DNA of 64,000 nt from Emiliania huxleyi CCMP1516. Taxonomy: Eukaryota > Haptophyta > Isochrysidales > Noelaerhabdaceae. The notes under the pieces were generated by a model. The model made no database searches. It was not told the DNA's origin and saw nothing but the letters and a program-made list of their open reading frames with translations. Numbering within the stretch: position 1 is the first letter of the stretch; every line of letters starts with the position of its first letter. Shown here in pieces: positions 39,790 through 50,740 of this stretch. The DNA is taken from the NCBI RefSeq assembly GCF_000372725.1, contig NW_005200763.1, positions 98,950 through 162,949 of the forward strand, written 5' to 3'. Both the position numbers and the translations under genes were made by a program.

Positions 39790-42271
39790 CTAGAGCTCGT
39801 CCTTGGGCGCCAGCTGCTTGAGGACGGCGATGCGCTGCGACAGCCATTTCTTGAGCTCGGGCTTCATCTTGCCTGCTCACGACGCGGCGCTGTGAACAGA
39901 CGCCTTTCAGCGGAGCCGCCGGGCGAGCAGGATCTCGACGCGCCCGCCGCCATGCCCTGCAGCCGCGTCAGCTGCGCTGTCACCTCCTCGGCAGGCTTGC
40001 CTGCGGAGATGCAGCCGAGATCGCGCCGAGATCGCGCCGAGATCGCGCCGAGATGCGAGGCCCCCGCCTTACGCCCCACGCCCCTCGAGGCTGCCGGAGC
40101 CGCCGCCCCAGCCAGTGCCCCCACCGGCCGTGTGCGCGATCTCCCTGCGAGATCGGCACACCTCTCGACACACCCTCCGCTAGTCTCCTCTCGGCCGCCT
40201 CTCTGCTACTCTCCCGCCGGTCCACTTTGCGATGAAGTCCTTCTCCTTGTCGCCGCAGCCGGCGCCGTCGCTCGCCTTCAGGGAGGCGCGGCCGATGTGC
40301 GGCCGAGGTGCGGCCGAGGCGCGGCCGATGTGCGGCCGAGGCGCGGCCGAGGTGCGGCCGAGGCGCGGCCGAGGTGCGGCCGAGGTGCGGCCGAGGCGCG
40401 GCCGAGGTGCGGCCGAGGCGCGGCCGAGGTGCGGCCGAGGCGCGGCCGAGGTGCGGCCGAGGCGCGGCCGAGGTGCGGCCGAGGTGCGGCCGAGGCGCGG
40501 CCGAGGTGCGGCCGAGGTGCGGCCGAGGTGCGGCCGAGGCGCGGCCGATGTGCGGCCGAGGTGCGGCCGAGGCGCGGCCGAGGTGCGGCCGAGGCGCGGC
40601 CGAGGTGCGGCCGAGGCGCGGCCGATGTGCGGCCGAGGTGCGGCCGAGGCGCGGCCGAGGTGCGGCCGAGGTGCGGCCGAGGCGCGGCCGAGGCGCGGCC
40701 GAGGTGCGGCCGAGGTGCGGCCGAGGTGCGGCCGAGGCGCGGCCGAGGTGCGGCCGAGGTGCGGCCGAGGCGCGGCCGAGGCGCGGCCGAGGTGCGGCCG
40801 AGGTGCGGCCGAGGTGCGGCCGAGGTGCGGCCGAGTGCGGCCGAGGTGCGGCGCGGCCGAGGCGCGGCCGAGGCGCGGCCGAGGCGCGGCCGAGGCGCGG
40901 CCTCGTAGTGAGCCGCGGGCTGGCTTGCAGAGCGGTGCCGCCCGTCTGTAGAGTGTGGGGCCTCGAGTTGCGGGGCCTCGAGTTGTGAGGACTGTAGTTG
41001 TGGGGATTGTAGTTGTGGGGACTGCAGTTGTGGGGACTAGCCCTCGCCTTGCAGAGGGACGTGTCGCCCATCTCCTCGACGTAGGCCTGCATCGTCTCCT
41101 CCTTGCCTGCGCACGGGCAGGCGTGTGACGGCAGGCCGCCCAGGGGCGGTGCGGCCCGGCGGGCCTCTGGCTGCCAAACACGTCGCACATCGCGCCAGGG
41201 AGCTTGTTTTCGTCCTGAGAGGGGGGGGGGGGGGCACCGGAAAGGGGAGGGGGGGGGGTTGGAGGGAGGCCAAGGGGGGGAACCACCGTGGGGGTGGTGG
41301 AGGGTGGAGGGGTAAAGGGAGGGAGGGAGGGAAAAGGAGGGAGGGGAGGGAAAAGGAGGGAAAGGGAGGGAGGGGAGGGAAAAAGGGAAAGGGAAAAGAG
41401 GGAGGGGAGGGAGAGAGGGAGAGAGGGGGAGGGAGGGAGAGGGCAGCCTTCCAGTCGCCCGCAAACGCGCCCTCGTAGCCGGTCTTCTTGTTGTACACGC
41501 GGATGGTAGGCCAGCCGCCCGCGCCTGTCCACGCCACACGGCGTGAAGAGGGCATGCCCAGCCCACGCAGGCGGCCCCGTGGCCTCGAGGTGGCCGTGGC
41601 CTCGAGTGAGGAGGGTCTGCCGGCGAGGTGTCTAGGGAGTGTCTTGTGTCTGGGAAGGGTGTGGGAAGGGTCGCGCGCCAGGGCTGCCGGCGTACTCGCC
41701 GCGCACTTGGTCCTCGGAGCTGCGGGGCGGAGGGGCGGAGGGCGCGGGCTTGGGCCGCAGTCGTTGCTGATGGCAGCGAGGTTGTCTGGTTTGTGTTGTG
41801 CAGCCCGCCGTCGCGGCGGCCTTGCGGTAATGTGGGCCGCGCAGGCGCGGAGAGGAAGGGAGGTGAGGTGAGGGCGGCGAGGGCGAGGGCGGCGGGGCGG
41901 CGGCGGCGTGGCGCACAGGTTGACATCGCCAAATGCCACATCAGAGTTGTTCTCAAACGCCTTCGTGATAGCATTCCACGCAGGCGCCTGCTTGCGTCAT
42001 CAGCCTCACCCGGCGGAGGCGATCCACCGCACGAAGAGCCTGCGCCGGTCGAGGGCGACTCAGGAACGCGGGGTGGCGACGCCAGCTCGGCGAGTAAAAC
42101 TTGTGTCGCGCAGCTTCAGTGGACGGGGAGCGCGCACGTCTTGCCCGCATCGACCGTCTCCTTGACGAGGCCCTCGAAGTTGCCGGTTGTCACCTTGGTC
42201 ACGCTGTCGAAGTGGCCGTCCGGGTAGATTCCCAGGCTCCCGGAGAGGAGCAGGGCGCCGAGCGCCGCCAT
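39790..42271 (-). CDS. protein disulfide isomerase-like selenoprotein with in-frame TGA codons and C-terminal KDEL
   Basis: Starts at ATG 42271 (MAALGALLLSGSLGIYPDGH, signal peptide). Exons placed in phase: 42271-42138, 42039-41913, 41712-41679, 41524-41448, 41214 onward, then pieces near 41080, 40285, 40010 and 39875-39790. Exon 2 reads FVRWIASAG, then TGA GGC TGA TGA, then RKQAPAWNAITKAFE. Aligned with the PDI site W-C-G-H-C-K-K-x-A-P-x-W this is U-G-U-U-R-K-Q-A-P-A-W. The thioredoxin fold continues with VAFGDVNL and GGWPTIRVYNKKTGYEGAF. The C-terminal helical domain is GCGDKEKDFIAKW, EEVTAQLTRLQG and KMKPELKKWLSQRIAVLKQL, ending KDEL, so ER lumen is likely. E. huxleyi has a PDI-like selenoprotein (EhSEP2); this appears to be its relative. 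Most introns are GC-AG; the first is GT-AG. Expression needs selenocysteine insertion. Confidence 0.85.
40018..40060 (+). repeat. intronic 11-bp minisatellite (GCCGAGATCGC)
   Basis: Four units of GCCGAGATCGC in an intron of the selenoprotein gene, close to the 3' splice site of the next exon. Confidence 0.85.
40295..40905 (+). repeat. large 11-bp minisatellite (GCGGCCGAGGT/C)
   Basis: About 55 tandem units of GCGGCCGAGGY with occasional GCGGCCGATGT. The array lies in the intron between the exons coding SLCK and ASDGAGCG of the selenoprotein gene (minus strand). Because the unit lacks stops, it opens artificial Arg/Gly/Cys frames on both strands. Confidence 0.97.
40965..41040 (+). repeat. 15-16-bp minisatellite
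   Basis: Five units related to GTTGTGGGGACTGTA in the same intron as the large 11-bp array. Confidence 0.8.
41220..41452 (+). repeat. polypurine G/A-rich tract
   Basis: About 230 bp almost purely G and A on the plus strand (GGGAGGGAGGGAAAAGG-like), within an intron of the selenoprotein gene; mirror-symmetric stretches could form triplex or quadruplex DNA. Confidence 0.85.
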
Positions 42272-43802
42272 TTACACGTAAGCGGTGCTGGGTTCCAACT
42301 TTTTCGGGGGTAGGGTAGGGCATAACTGATTGCTAGAGGTGGAGCATGCTGCTCTAGCCTCACATGTCACTTCCTGTCGTCTGTTGTTTGTTGTGCCCTT
42401 GTTTGTTTCTCTTGGCACCTTGGAGTGCTGGGGGGGGCGACAGGGAGGATGTGGCCTTGAGTTATGTGTACGCCAACTCAGGGTGTGTGGCAGCCAGCTG
42501 GCTGTGTGTCTTGTGAGCTTGTTTGTGTCTGTGTGTCGCTCGTGCGTGTCGTCATCATCTGTCCAGCGTCCACCCATACCGCGTTGGTGTCCAGTCCGAG
42601 CCTGGCTGTTCTTCACCTTTCTACCTACCTACCTATGACTGCCCACTAGAGACGTCCGTTACACGCCCAAATGAGGGGTAGGGGGGTAGGGGGCGACCAC
42701 CACCCACCCGATCACACGTGTGCGACTTTTTTTGTACGACGTGCTACACTCGGCCAAGCTGGGGAGTTGAGCTCGCAGATTTCAGACAAGAAAGAAACAC
42801 AACCGACACATATAAAAAAGCGCCGCATCATCCAACGTTTCTTTTTGGAGACCAGACCATTCGAGGTTCATGCTTTCTATGGTCTATCTTTCATGCTTCA
42901 TGATGGTACATGGGGGCGATACACGGCGACTTTGCTGGTGCAGGCCCGACAGAGGAAGGGTGTGTGTGTGGGAGGCTCGAAGGGCAGAGGAACATCCAGA
43001 GAGAAGAGAGTGGGGTCGGAAGGGGAGTGGGTGAGGCGGAAGAGACGGGCTTTGGTGGTTGGGTAGAAGAAGCTCAAGCCGTCTAGCTCGGTCGCAAGAT
43101 CGGTTCCTGGAAGACGGAGGTCGCCGTGGGATGATAAACAATGGTGTACCGTCCAGCCCACATGCCCTCTCCAGGTTCGAGACGCGGTGGTGGAGCTGGT
43201 GGAGCCTGGTCTATCCAAGCGGGTGGGGAGGGGGGGGGGCATGGCTGGCTGCAGGTCCGCCAGTGGCTCGGCCTCTGACGAGGTGCTGCCGCTGCATTGG
43301 CTGAAGAAGAGAAGAGTGGTGCGACTTGATTGGAGGCGCTGGAGGCGATGGCGCTAGCAAAGGGAGGTTGGGCCGGGCCGTGAGGGGCTGATGGCGCTGG
43401 CCAGCGAGGGGTGTGAGATGTTGTCGTCGTCGTATACTGCTGGCCCTCGCCCTCAGTTGCCAGGGCTGTGGGCTGCAGAATTGGCGTCAGAGGCGTCTAC
43501 ACGCCCCGCGCCTTTTGCGCAGCAACACCTTAAACTTCATGGCCCTCCAAAACCAAATTCGGGTCGGAGCGCAGCGGTCCGGAGTGGGCCCCGAGTTTGA
43601 AGAAGGCGACGGACGCTTGCGTCCTAGCCTCCAACAACGCCTCCACGGCGCAGAGGGGCCCCCGGAGGGATGCTCAACCGCCCCACGCCACGCGGCTTGC
43701 GGCGGGCCCATTGGGTTTTATTTCTTTTTCCCCACGGACTTTACGGTCGGTTGGCTCCATAGCTGCCTTGGCAACCCACTGCCGCTGCCTTTCGCCTCTC
43801 CG
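42272..43802. other. intergenic between the selenoprotein and ABCB genes
   Basis: Shared divergent upstream region of about 1.5 kb. Short frames exist (plus 42671-43066; minus 43242-42898, with LPGTDLATELDGLSFFYPTT), but none has a recognisable domain. Confidence 0.4.
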
Positions 43803-46800
43803 ATGCCGTCGCTCCCTCACTCCGGGGCCAGCCAGATTGCCCCATCGATCGGGCAGACCGTGCCCTCAGTGGGCGGCAGCGAGAACTTTCGGGGCTCTGC
43901 GGTTGCACGTGATCCGTCGGTTTCGTCCGAAGCGCCCAAGAAGAAGAAGGCCAAACCGCCTCCGGTGCCTTCCGCATCGCTGGCCGAGCTCTTGCAATTC
44001 GCTACGCCCGTCGAGAAGTGCCTCCTCGTGATTGCAGCCCTCGCGGCTCTCGGGACTGGCGCCTGCAAAAGCGACGTCCCATGATGCAGACACACAAAGG
44101 GAGACCGCCCGAAGCGTGCACGTAGGCGCCGCGATGCCGCTGATGCTGCTTGCGTTTGGCGATGCCTTCGACCAGCTTGGTCTCAGCGCGACGCTGCCCG
44201 GGGCGAGGAACACCGGCTCCTCGGTCACAAAAATGCTGCTCACCTTCATCTACATCGGCGCGCATGTGCAGTAATCACCGTAAACAAGTTTTGCGCATAT
44301 ACAACTGCTCTCCCACTCTCTCTGTGCTCTCCCGCCGCTGCCCTCTCCCACCCGCCCTCTCCCCTGCCCCAGGCGCGGCTCTCCTCGTGGGTCGCGCCCT
44401 CTCCTACACCATCGGCGAGTACACCTGCCAGGCGCAGGTTGCGCGCTACAAGCGCGCCTTCCTCAAGGCGGTGCTGCGGCAGGACGTGGCGTGGTGCGGG
44501 GGCGCGCGGCGCGAGGATGCCCCGGCCCTCGCTCTCGCCACGCCCTCCCGCCGCGAGGTTAGGTACGAGAGCGCGCGGCCGGAGGAGCTCTCCGCCCGCA
44601 TCGCAGACGGGATGGCCAAGGTGGAGAAGGAGTCACAGCCAAGCCCAGTCATCATCACCACCAGTCACACCAGTCAACCATTGATCGCCAGGTGGAGAAG
44701 GGGCTTGGCGGCTCGGTCTTCGTCCTCTTCGAGGGCGTCGGCTACGGCGTGGGCGGCTTGGTCGTCGGGCTGATCTACCAGCCTGCGGTCGCCAACCACA
44801 CCCCTCGCCACCATCCTCCCCCTCCTCCTCCTCACACCTCGATCTGCGAGCAGGTCGCGGGCATCACCCTCGCCACGGTCCCCCTCCTCATCCTCCCCGC
44901 CTCGGCGCTCATGTACGTGCTGCAGAACGGCTCGCAGCGGGCCGGCTGCTCGGGCGAGCCGGGAGGAGCCGTCCCTCAGCCCTCGCCGCGCCCTCCTCGC
45001 AGGCTCAAAGATGGTCAGCCGGGCGTACGCCACCGCTGGCGGGGTCGCCGCCGGGGCGCCGCTTGCGAGCTGAGCAGCCACTGAGAGCAGAGTGACGGAC
45101 GGCTAGGCGGGTACGCGACCGAGGCGCTGTTTGCGATGCGGACGGTCGTGGCGCTGGAGCTGGAGGGGCACTTCGCCGCCAAGTACGAGGAGGCCCTGCG
45201 CGCGGTGCGGTGGGTGGAGGTGCGGAACGCGACCGTCGTCGGCACAACGACCGGGCTCGCCCTCTCTGCGTACCTGGTGATGATGGTCGCCGGCACGCTC
45301 CCCGCCCGCCCCCTGCCGCCCCTCCGGAAGGCGGTGCCTCCTGCGGTGCCTCCTCACCGCCCCCCGCCAAGCGGCAGGCATCCTGTACGGCTCCTTCACC
45401 CTCTCAAACGAGATGGAGGAGTCCGCATTCGAGTACGTCGTCGACGGGATCCGCTACTGCGCGTACGACGGAGACAACACGCCGGCGGGCGCGACGCCCA
45501 ACGCGTCGTGCGCGCCGCTCGTCCCGTTCGAGATGAACTGCAACTGGGCGGAGCTCTTCGGCACCGCCGCCTCGACGCCGCTCGACGCCACACCCCTTGG
45601 AGGCGGCGAGTCGAGCGCACAGCTCGGCGGGCCGAACCTCACCCTCCTGGAGGGGATGGGCTTCGAGAGCGTCGGCGCCTTCAACGCGTACGTCGTCGCT
45701 TCCTCGCCGCCGGGGTACGACAATGACGGGTACCACCCGTGCCGGATGGCGGCCAAGCTGGTCCTCATCGCCATCCTCGCGATGATGATGGCGGGCGAGG
45801 GCTTCTCCCTCTCCGGCCCGCCGGCGCAGCTGCTCGTCGTCGCAAAGCAGGCGCCAGATCCTCCTGAGATGGCGCGAGATGCCCCGAGGTGGCGCGAGGT
45901 GCCCCGAGATCAGCGGCGAGCGAGGGTGCGACCCCTGTGTGCGAGGGGCGGCGAGCGTGGGGTGCGGGCTCACCGAGCCTCGCTGGGCACAAAGGCGGCG
46001 GCGGACGTGCTCTCCATCATCAGCCGCGTGCCAGCCATCGACTCCTTCTCCGAGGCTGGGCAGACGCCCGAGGCGGTGGCGGGGGAGATCGAGGTGCGCG
46101 ACGTGGTCTTCGCGTACCCCACCGCGCCCGACCACCTCGTCTGCAACGGCTACTCGCTCTCGGTGTCCGCGGGGCAGACGGTGGCGCTGTGCGGCGCCTC
46201 GGGCAGCGGCAAGTCGACTCTCGTCGCGCTGCTCGAGCGCTTCTACGACCCGCAGGGCGGCGCGATCCTGCTCGACGGCGTCGACCTGCGCGACCTGAAC
46301 GTGCGCTGGCTGCGCGCGCAGCTCGGGCTGGTGGGGCAGGAGCCGGTCCTCTTCCAAGGCTCGGTGGCGGACAACATCCGGTACGGCAAGGCGGGCGCGA
46401 GCGACGCCGACGTCGAGGGCGCGGCGCGCTTGGCCAACGCGCACGGCTTCATCACGAGCAGCCTCGCCGACGGGTACGCCACGCAAGTTGGCCAGGGCGG
46501 CTCGAAGCTTTCGGGCGGCCAGAAGCAGCGCGTGGCGATCGCACGCGCCATCGTTCGCAAGCCGGCGGTGCTGCTGCTTGACGAGGCGACGTCGGCGCTC
46601 GACAACGAGAGCGAGCGGGTCGTGCAGGCGGCGCTGGATGCGGTGGTGGCGGAGACGCGTCGTACGACGCTCGTCATCGCGCACCGGCTGTCGACCATCC
46701 GCAACGCCGACAGCATCGCCGTGCTGAGCGAGGGCCGCGTCGTTGAGAAGGGCTCCTTCGAGGAGCTCGTCTCGCGGCCGGGCGGCGTCTTCGCCAAGCT

Positions 46801-49389
46801 CGCAAAGGAGCAGGAGGAGCTGCTCAAGGAGGACCGCGCCACGATCGCGAGCGCGGCGGGCGACGAGGGCGGCGACTCGCTCTCGGCGAGCGGGCCCGTG
46901 GCGGCGGCGCTGGAGCCCCCCCCGGCCTCCACAAAGGAGGGAGAGGACGGGCTCGGGCTGGCGCGGGTGGCGCCGCTGCCGCGCGAGGCGTTGGGCCCGC
47001 TCCGGAGGCTGCTCGGGCTGCAGGCCCGCCTCATTCGCAACTAGATAGTCATATAGTCCTCGTACTCCCGCTCACGCGGCTGCCGTCCGGCTGCAGTCGG
47101 ATCGCGCGGTGCACCTGCTGCTGATGGTCCTCTTCTCTGGCGCGGCGTGCGTCGGCCCCTCCATCGGCTTCTACTTCGTGACCGAGGCGAGGGCGGTGCT
47201 GTGGGACTGGCGGCCCGCCGCCCTGCCGCAGAGCTGACGCAGCGCTCGTGTCACGCGCAGGTGATGGTCGTGCTGTACGACGGCGACCCGAGCCGGATGC
47301 GATCCGACGCGGTCGAGCTCTCCACCCGCCTCGCCATCATCGCCGGCGCAACCACGTTCGCCTTCTTCTGCTCGGGCTACTTCAACGGCGAGGCGGGCGC
47401 CTCGCTCACCGCCAAGCTGCGCCAGCGGGGCTTCGGCGCGCTGCTCCGCCGCGACGCCGGGTCCACGAAGACTGATTCACGACTGCCTCGTGGCTGAGAG
47501 AGGACGCACTGCTCCTCAGGCGCGCTGCTCCGCCAAGACATCGGCTTCTTCGACGTGGAGGCGAGTCGGGCCTCGGAGCCGACGGCCCTGGCCTTGCGCG
47601 GCGCCTTGCTCTGACGCCGCTTGGCTGTCCGCAGGCCAACTCTGCGTCGGAGCTGACCGCCTTCCTGGCGGACAAGGTGGACAAGGTCAAGACCATCACG
47701 ACGGAGCAGCTCGACCTGGTCGCGCAGCTGGTGGGCGGGCTCGGCTCCGTGCTCGTCATCATCCTGTGGAAGTGCTCGTGGCGCGCGCAGCCCTCGAGCT
47801 CGGCCGGCGCCGTGGAGGAGGGAGGCTTGCTTCACCGCCCGCTTGCCCGTGAGCAGGCAGCTCTTCCTCGTCTGGTGCGCCATCCTGCCCGTCCTCGGCC
47901 TCATCATGGGGATGCAGACCCTCTTCATGAGCGGCACGTCGGCAGACGCGACGGAGGCGGCGCTCCCCGCCACCGGCGCACAGCGTCTCTTCACAGCTCG
48001 TGCCGTGAGCAGGCGGACGAGAAGAAGGCGGCGCAGGGCAAGAAGGTCACCTCGCGCCGCTTCGTCGCAAAGGCGAGCGCGAGCAAGGCGATCGGCGAGG
48101 CGGTGCTTGGCATCCGCACTGTCGCCTCCTTCAACCTGGAGCAGCACTTTTACGAGAGCTACTGCGCCTCCAGCGCCGACGCGGCACGGTACGGCAAGCG
48201 CGATGCGATCGTCGGTCCTCATCGTACGGCCGACGGCGACGGCACGTCCAGGGACGTGTCCACGACAAAGCCACACACACCGCTCCCGTAGGCGGCTTCT
48301 TCAACGGGCTGACTATGGGCGTGCTCATGTGCCTCGTGGGCGTCTCATTCTACTACGCCGTCTGGCTCGCCGACCAGGGCATCATCACTCTCGTGCAGGC
48401 GGCGGCGGAGAGTCCGTGAAAGGAGTGTCGTGGCTGGCTGCCGCGCCCTCACCCCTCTCTCTGCCCACTCCCCGCCCCAGGCCATTGCGCCGCTGCTCGT
48501 CCTCACGGGGGCGATGGTGCCGCTCCTCAAGCTGGGCCAGCTCGCCAGCCTCAAGAGCGCAATCGGCGCCGCCTCCCGCCTCTTCGCGCTATTCGACCAA
48601 ACGCCAGCCATCGACTCCTTCTCCGAGGCTGGGCAGACGCCCGAGGCGGTGGCGGGGGAGATCGAGGTGCGCGACGTGGTCTTCGCGTACCCCACCGCGC
48701 CCGACCACCTCGTCTGCAACGGCTACTCGCTCTCGGTGTCCGCGGGGCAGACGGTGGCGCTGTGCGGCGCCTCGGGCAGCGGCAAGTCGACTCTCGTCGC
48801 GCTGCTCGAGCGCTTCTACGACCCGCAGGGCGGCGCGATCCTGCTCGACGGCGTCGACCTGCGCGACCTGAACGTGCGCTGGCTGCGCGCGCAGCTCGGG
48901 CTGGTGGGGCAGGAGCCGGTCCTCTTCCAAGGCTCGGTGGCGGACAACATCCGGTACGGCAAGGCGGGCGCGAGCGACGCCGACGTCGAGGGCGCGGCGC
49001 GCTTGGCCAACGCGCACGGCTTCATCACGAGCAGCCTCGCCGACGGGTACGCCACGCAAGTTGGTCTCAAGGGCAGTCGTCTTTCGGGCGGCCAGAAGCA
49101 GCGCGTGGCGATCGCACGCGCCATCGTTCGCAAGCCGGCGGTGCTGCTGCTTGACGAGGCGACGTCGGCGCTCGACAACGAGAGCGAGCGGGTCGTGCAG
49201 GCGGCGCTGGATGCGGTGGTGGCGGAGACGCGTCGTACGACGCTCGTCATCGCGCACCGGCTGTCGACCATCCGCAACGCCGACAGCATCGCCGTGCTGA
49301 GCGAGGGCCGCGTCGTCGAGAAGGGAACGCACGCGGAGCTTCTCTCTCTTGGTGGCTTGTACACCCGCCTGGTGATGGCGGCGTCGTGA
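43803..49389 (+). CDS. full-length ABCB-type (MDR/P-glycoprotein) ABC transporter
   Basis: Start ATG 43803 (MPSLPHSGASQIAPSIG). TMD1 begins LAELLQFATPVEKCLLVIAA and AAMPLMLLAFGDAFDQLG, as in ABCB proteins. NBD1 (about 46030-46830) has Walker A GASGSGKST, Q-loop VGQEPVLFQG, signature LSGGQKQR, Walker B VLLLDEATSALD and H-loop IAHRLS. TMD2 is built from exons near 47110-48480 (VMVVLYDGDPSRMRSDAVEL, QDIGFFDVE, EAVLGIRTVASFNLEQHFYE). NBD2 (48603-49389) repeats every motif. A full transporter exporting lipophilic substrates is expected, at the plasma or an internal membrane. An extra loop of over 100 residues (EYVVDGIRYCAYDGDNTPAG...PPGYDNDGYHPC) sits before the last helix of TMD1. Introns are GC-AG or GT-AG, several with end repeats. 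The two NBDs are nearly identical at DNA level. Confidence 0.92.
44621..44701 (+). repeat. direct repeat bounding a 71-nt GT-AG intron
   Basis: GTGGAGAAGG at 44621-44630 and 44692-44701. The first copy is the intron's 5' end, the second is the start of the next exon (VEKGLGG). Confidence 0.85.
45862..45918 (+). repeat. intronic minisatellite (GATGGCGCGAG/GATGCCCCGAG)
   Basis: Five imperfect 11-bp units in the intron just upstream of the NBD1 exon. Confidence 0.75.
46030..46752 (+). repeat. 723-bp intragenic repeat, NBD1 copy
   Basis: Matches 48603-49325 base for base except for a 20-nt patch just before the LSGGQ codons (QGGSK here, LKGSR there) and one synonymous change near the end. Confidence 0.97.
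48603..49325 (+). repeat. 723-bp intragenic repeat, NBD2 copy
   Basis: Second copy of the NBD segment, offset 2573 bp from the first. Synonymous sites are conserved too. Confidence 0.97.
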
Positions 49390-50740
49390 GCCGGCGAATC
49401 TAGATTCTGACGAGGGCGGATCGGACTTATCTCCACAGAGCGCGCATGAACCATGATTGAGTGTGCGTGCTGTCTGCGCAGACCGGACGAGATAGCGCGC
49501 CGTGTAGAGCTCTAACATACGTATCTCTCGGGGGTTGCGGGTTGTGTGGCCTTTGTGCGCTCACGTACTGGTTCGCGCTGAGTATTGGTACATACATTAA
49601 CATGCGTTGCTCATGGGCGCAGCCCGAGCCGCGCATCTCACGACATGCACATGGCTCATCGTGCGGGCACGAGTCACGACGAAAGGCCACAGAAAATTTG
49701 ATTCTAGATGTGACCCGAGTATGCTCGGGGTGGGTAGCGTGGCGGGCCCTGGTCCTCTACCAGCAGTGAGCTCCCGCGATGCGACCCTGTTAGGGAGAAG
49801 TGGTAGCAGAAGAGCATCGCAAGCAGAGGCACGCACAGGATGATGAGCGCAATCAGGATCCTGGTCGCGGAAACGGGGGGAATGGGCGCGAAGGAGAGAT
49901 GGGAATTGGAGGGCTGAAGGGGATAGAGCATGCAACTGAGCTCTCGGCGAGGCAATGGTCTTGCATCTATGACCACGCGCAGCCACGGCCGAGCTGGCCA
50001 TCGCACGAGGAAGGGTAGCAGTATGACCTCATATATGCTGAAGCCAGGCCACACGGGTAACGTGTCTGGTGCCACGGGTGGCGTCGGAGGAAGCGTCGGC
50101 GGCGGCGGCTTAGCTAGGCAGCCGTCCCCGTGTCCGGGTAAGCTGAAGAGAAAAGTAGGTTAGCCGCCGGGTGATCTGGACGAGAAATTTGGCCGACCGG
50201 GTAATCTGACATGAGAAATGTTAGCGACCGGGTAAGCTGAAACATGAATTGTGGGAGACTGGGTAAACTGGTTTGACGGATATCGCGCTAAGCAGGAAAA
50301 TATCGTTGGCCGGGTAAACTGCGAGGCGAATCTCAAAATCCAAAAACTTTTGGATTTGGTTTAATACTGTTGGAACGAGATCCGCTTTCCTCGTCGAGCT
50401 CGAGGCAGTTTAAACCTCGGTCGTCGGTGCACGTGGAGGTTATTTATGATTATGTATTATGAGCCGTCTACCATCGGCTTTACGTGAATCATAAATATGT
50501 GTGGGGGTGTGTGGACCAGGACACCCAGGTCGCAGGTGTGTGCATGGATGCAAACTGCTATCTGGACGAACACGGATATGCAAGAGTGGGCCACGACGTA
50601 CTGAGCCAAACGTAGGTGCGAGACGGCCGATTGGGCCTCACCACTAGGGACCATAGGGTGCGGAGGGCCGGAGGCGGCTCTTTCGAGGGACACAGGCATC
50701 CGCCGCATGTGAGCCAGTAAGCCTCACATCTCATCAGGCC
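49390..50740. other. intergenic with a 33-bp minisatellite
   Basis: No confident gene. A minus frame (50075-49704) has one hydrophobic stretch (ILIALIILCVPLLAMLF) but no ATG at its head and no family. The minisatellite at 50135-50330 is the main structure. Confidence 0.4.
50135..50330. repeat. degenerate tandem repeat of about 33 bp
   Basis: Six imperfect units sharing CCGGGTAANCTG followed by a variable A-rich part and GTTNGC. Confidence 0.75.

Noticed and set aside
40295-40905. CRISPR-like array
   Set aside because: Units are directly contiguous with no unique spacers and lie in an intron of a eukaryotic gene.
39980-41974. Very long frames on both strands over the 11-bp array (Arg-Gly-Cys-Ala repeats)
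   Set aside because: An 11-bp unit without stop codons opens all frames; the real coding exons of the selenoprotein flank it. Not a protein-coding repeat gene.
41989-42012. 24-nt intron instead of selenocysteine codons
   Set aside because: Too short for the introns seen here (47 nt or more), lacks a GC/GT/GA donor in phase, and removing it would delete the redox site of a PDI-like domain.
42898-43242. 114-codon minus frame with balanced composition
   Set aside because: No recognisable domain or exon partner; overlapping plus frame equally open.
45404-49518. Long minus-strand frames opposite the ABCB nucleotide-binding domains
   Set aside because: Shadows of the plus-strand exons; they show no domain and mirror codon bias.
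49704-50075. Minus-strand membrane-protein frame
   Set aside because: No ATG at its head, one weak hydrophobic segment and no family; left as intergenic.
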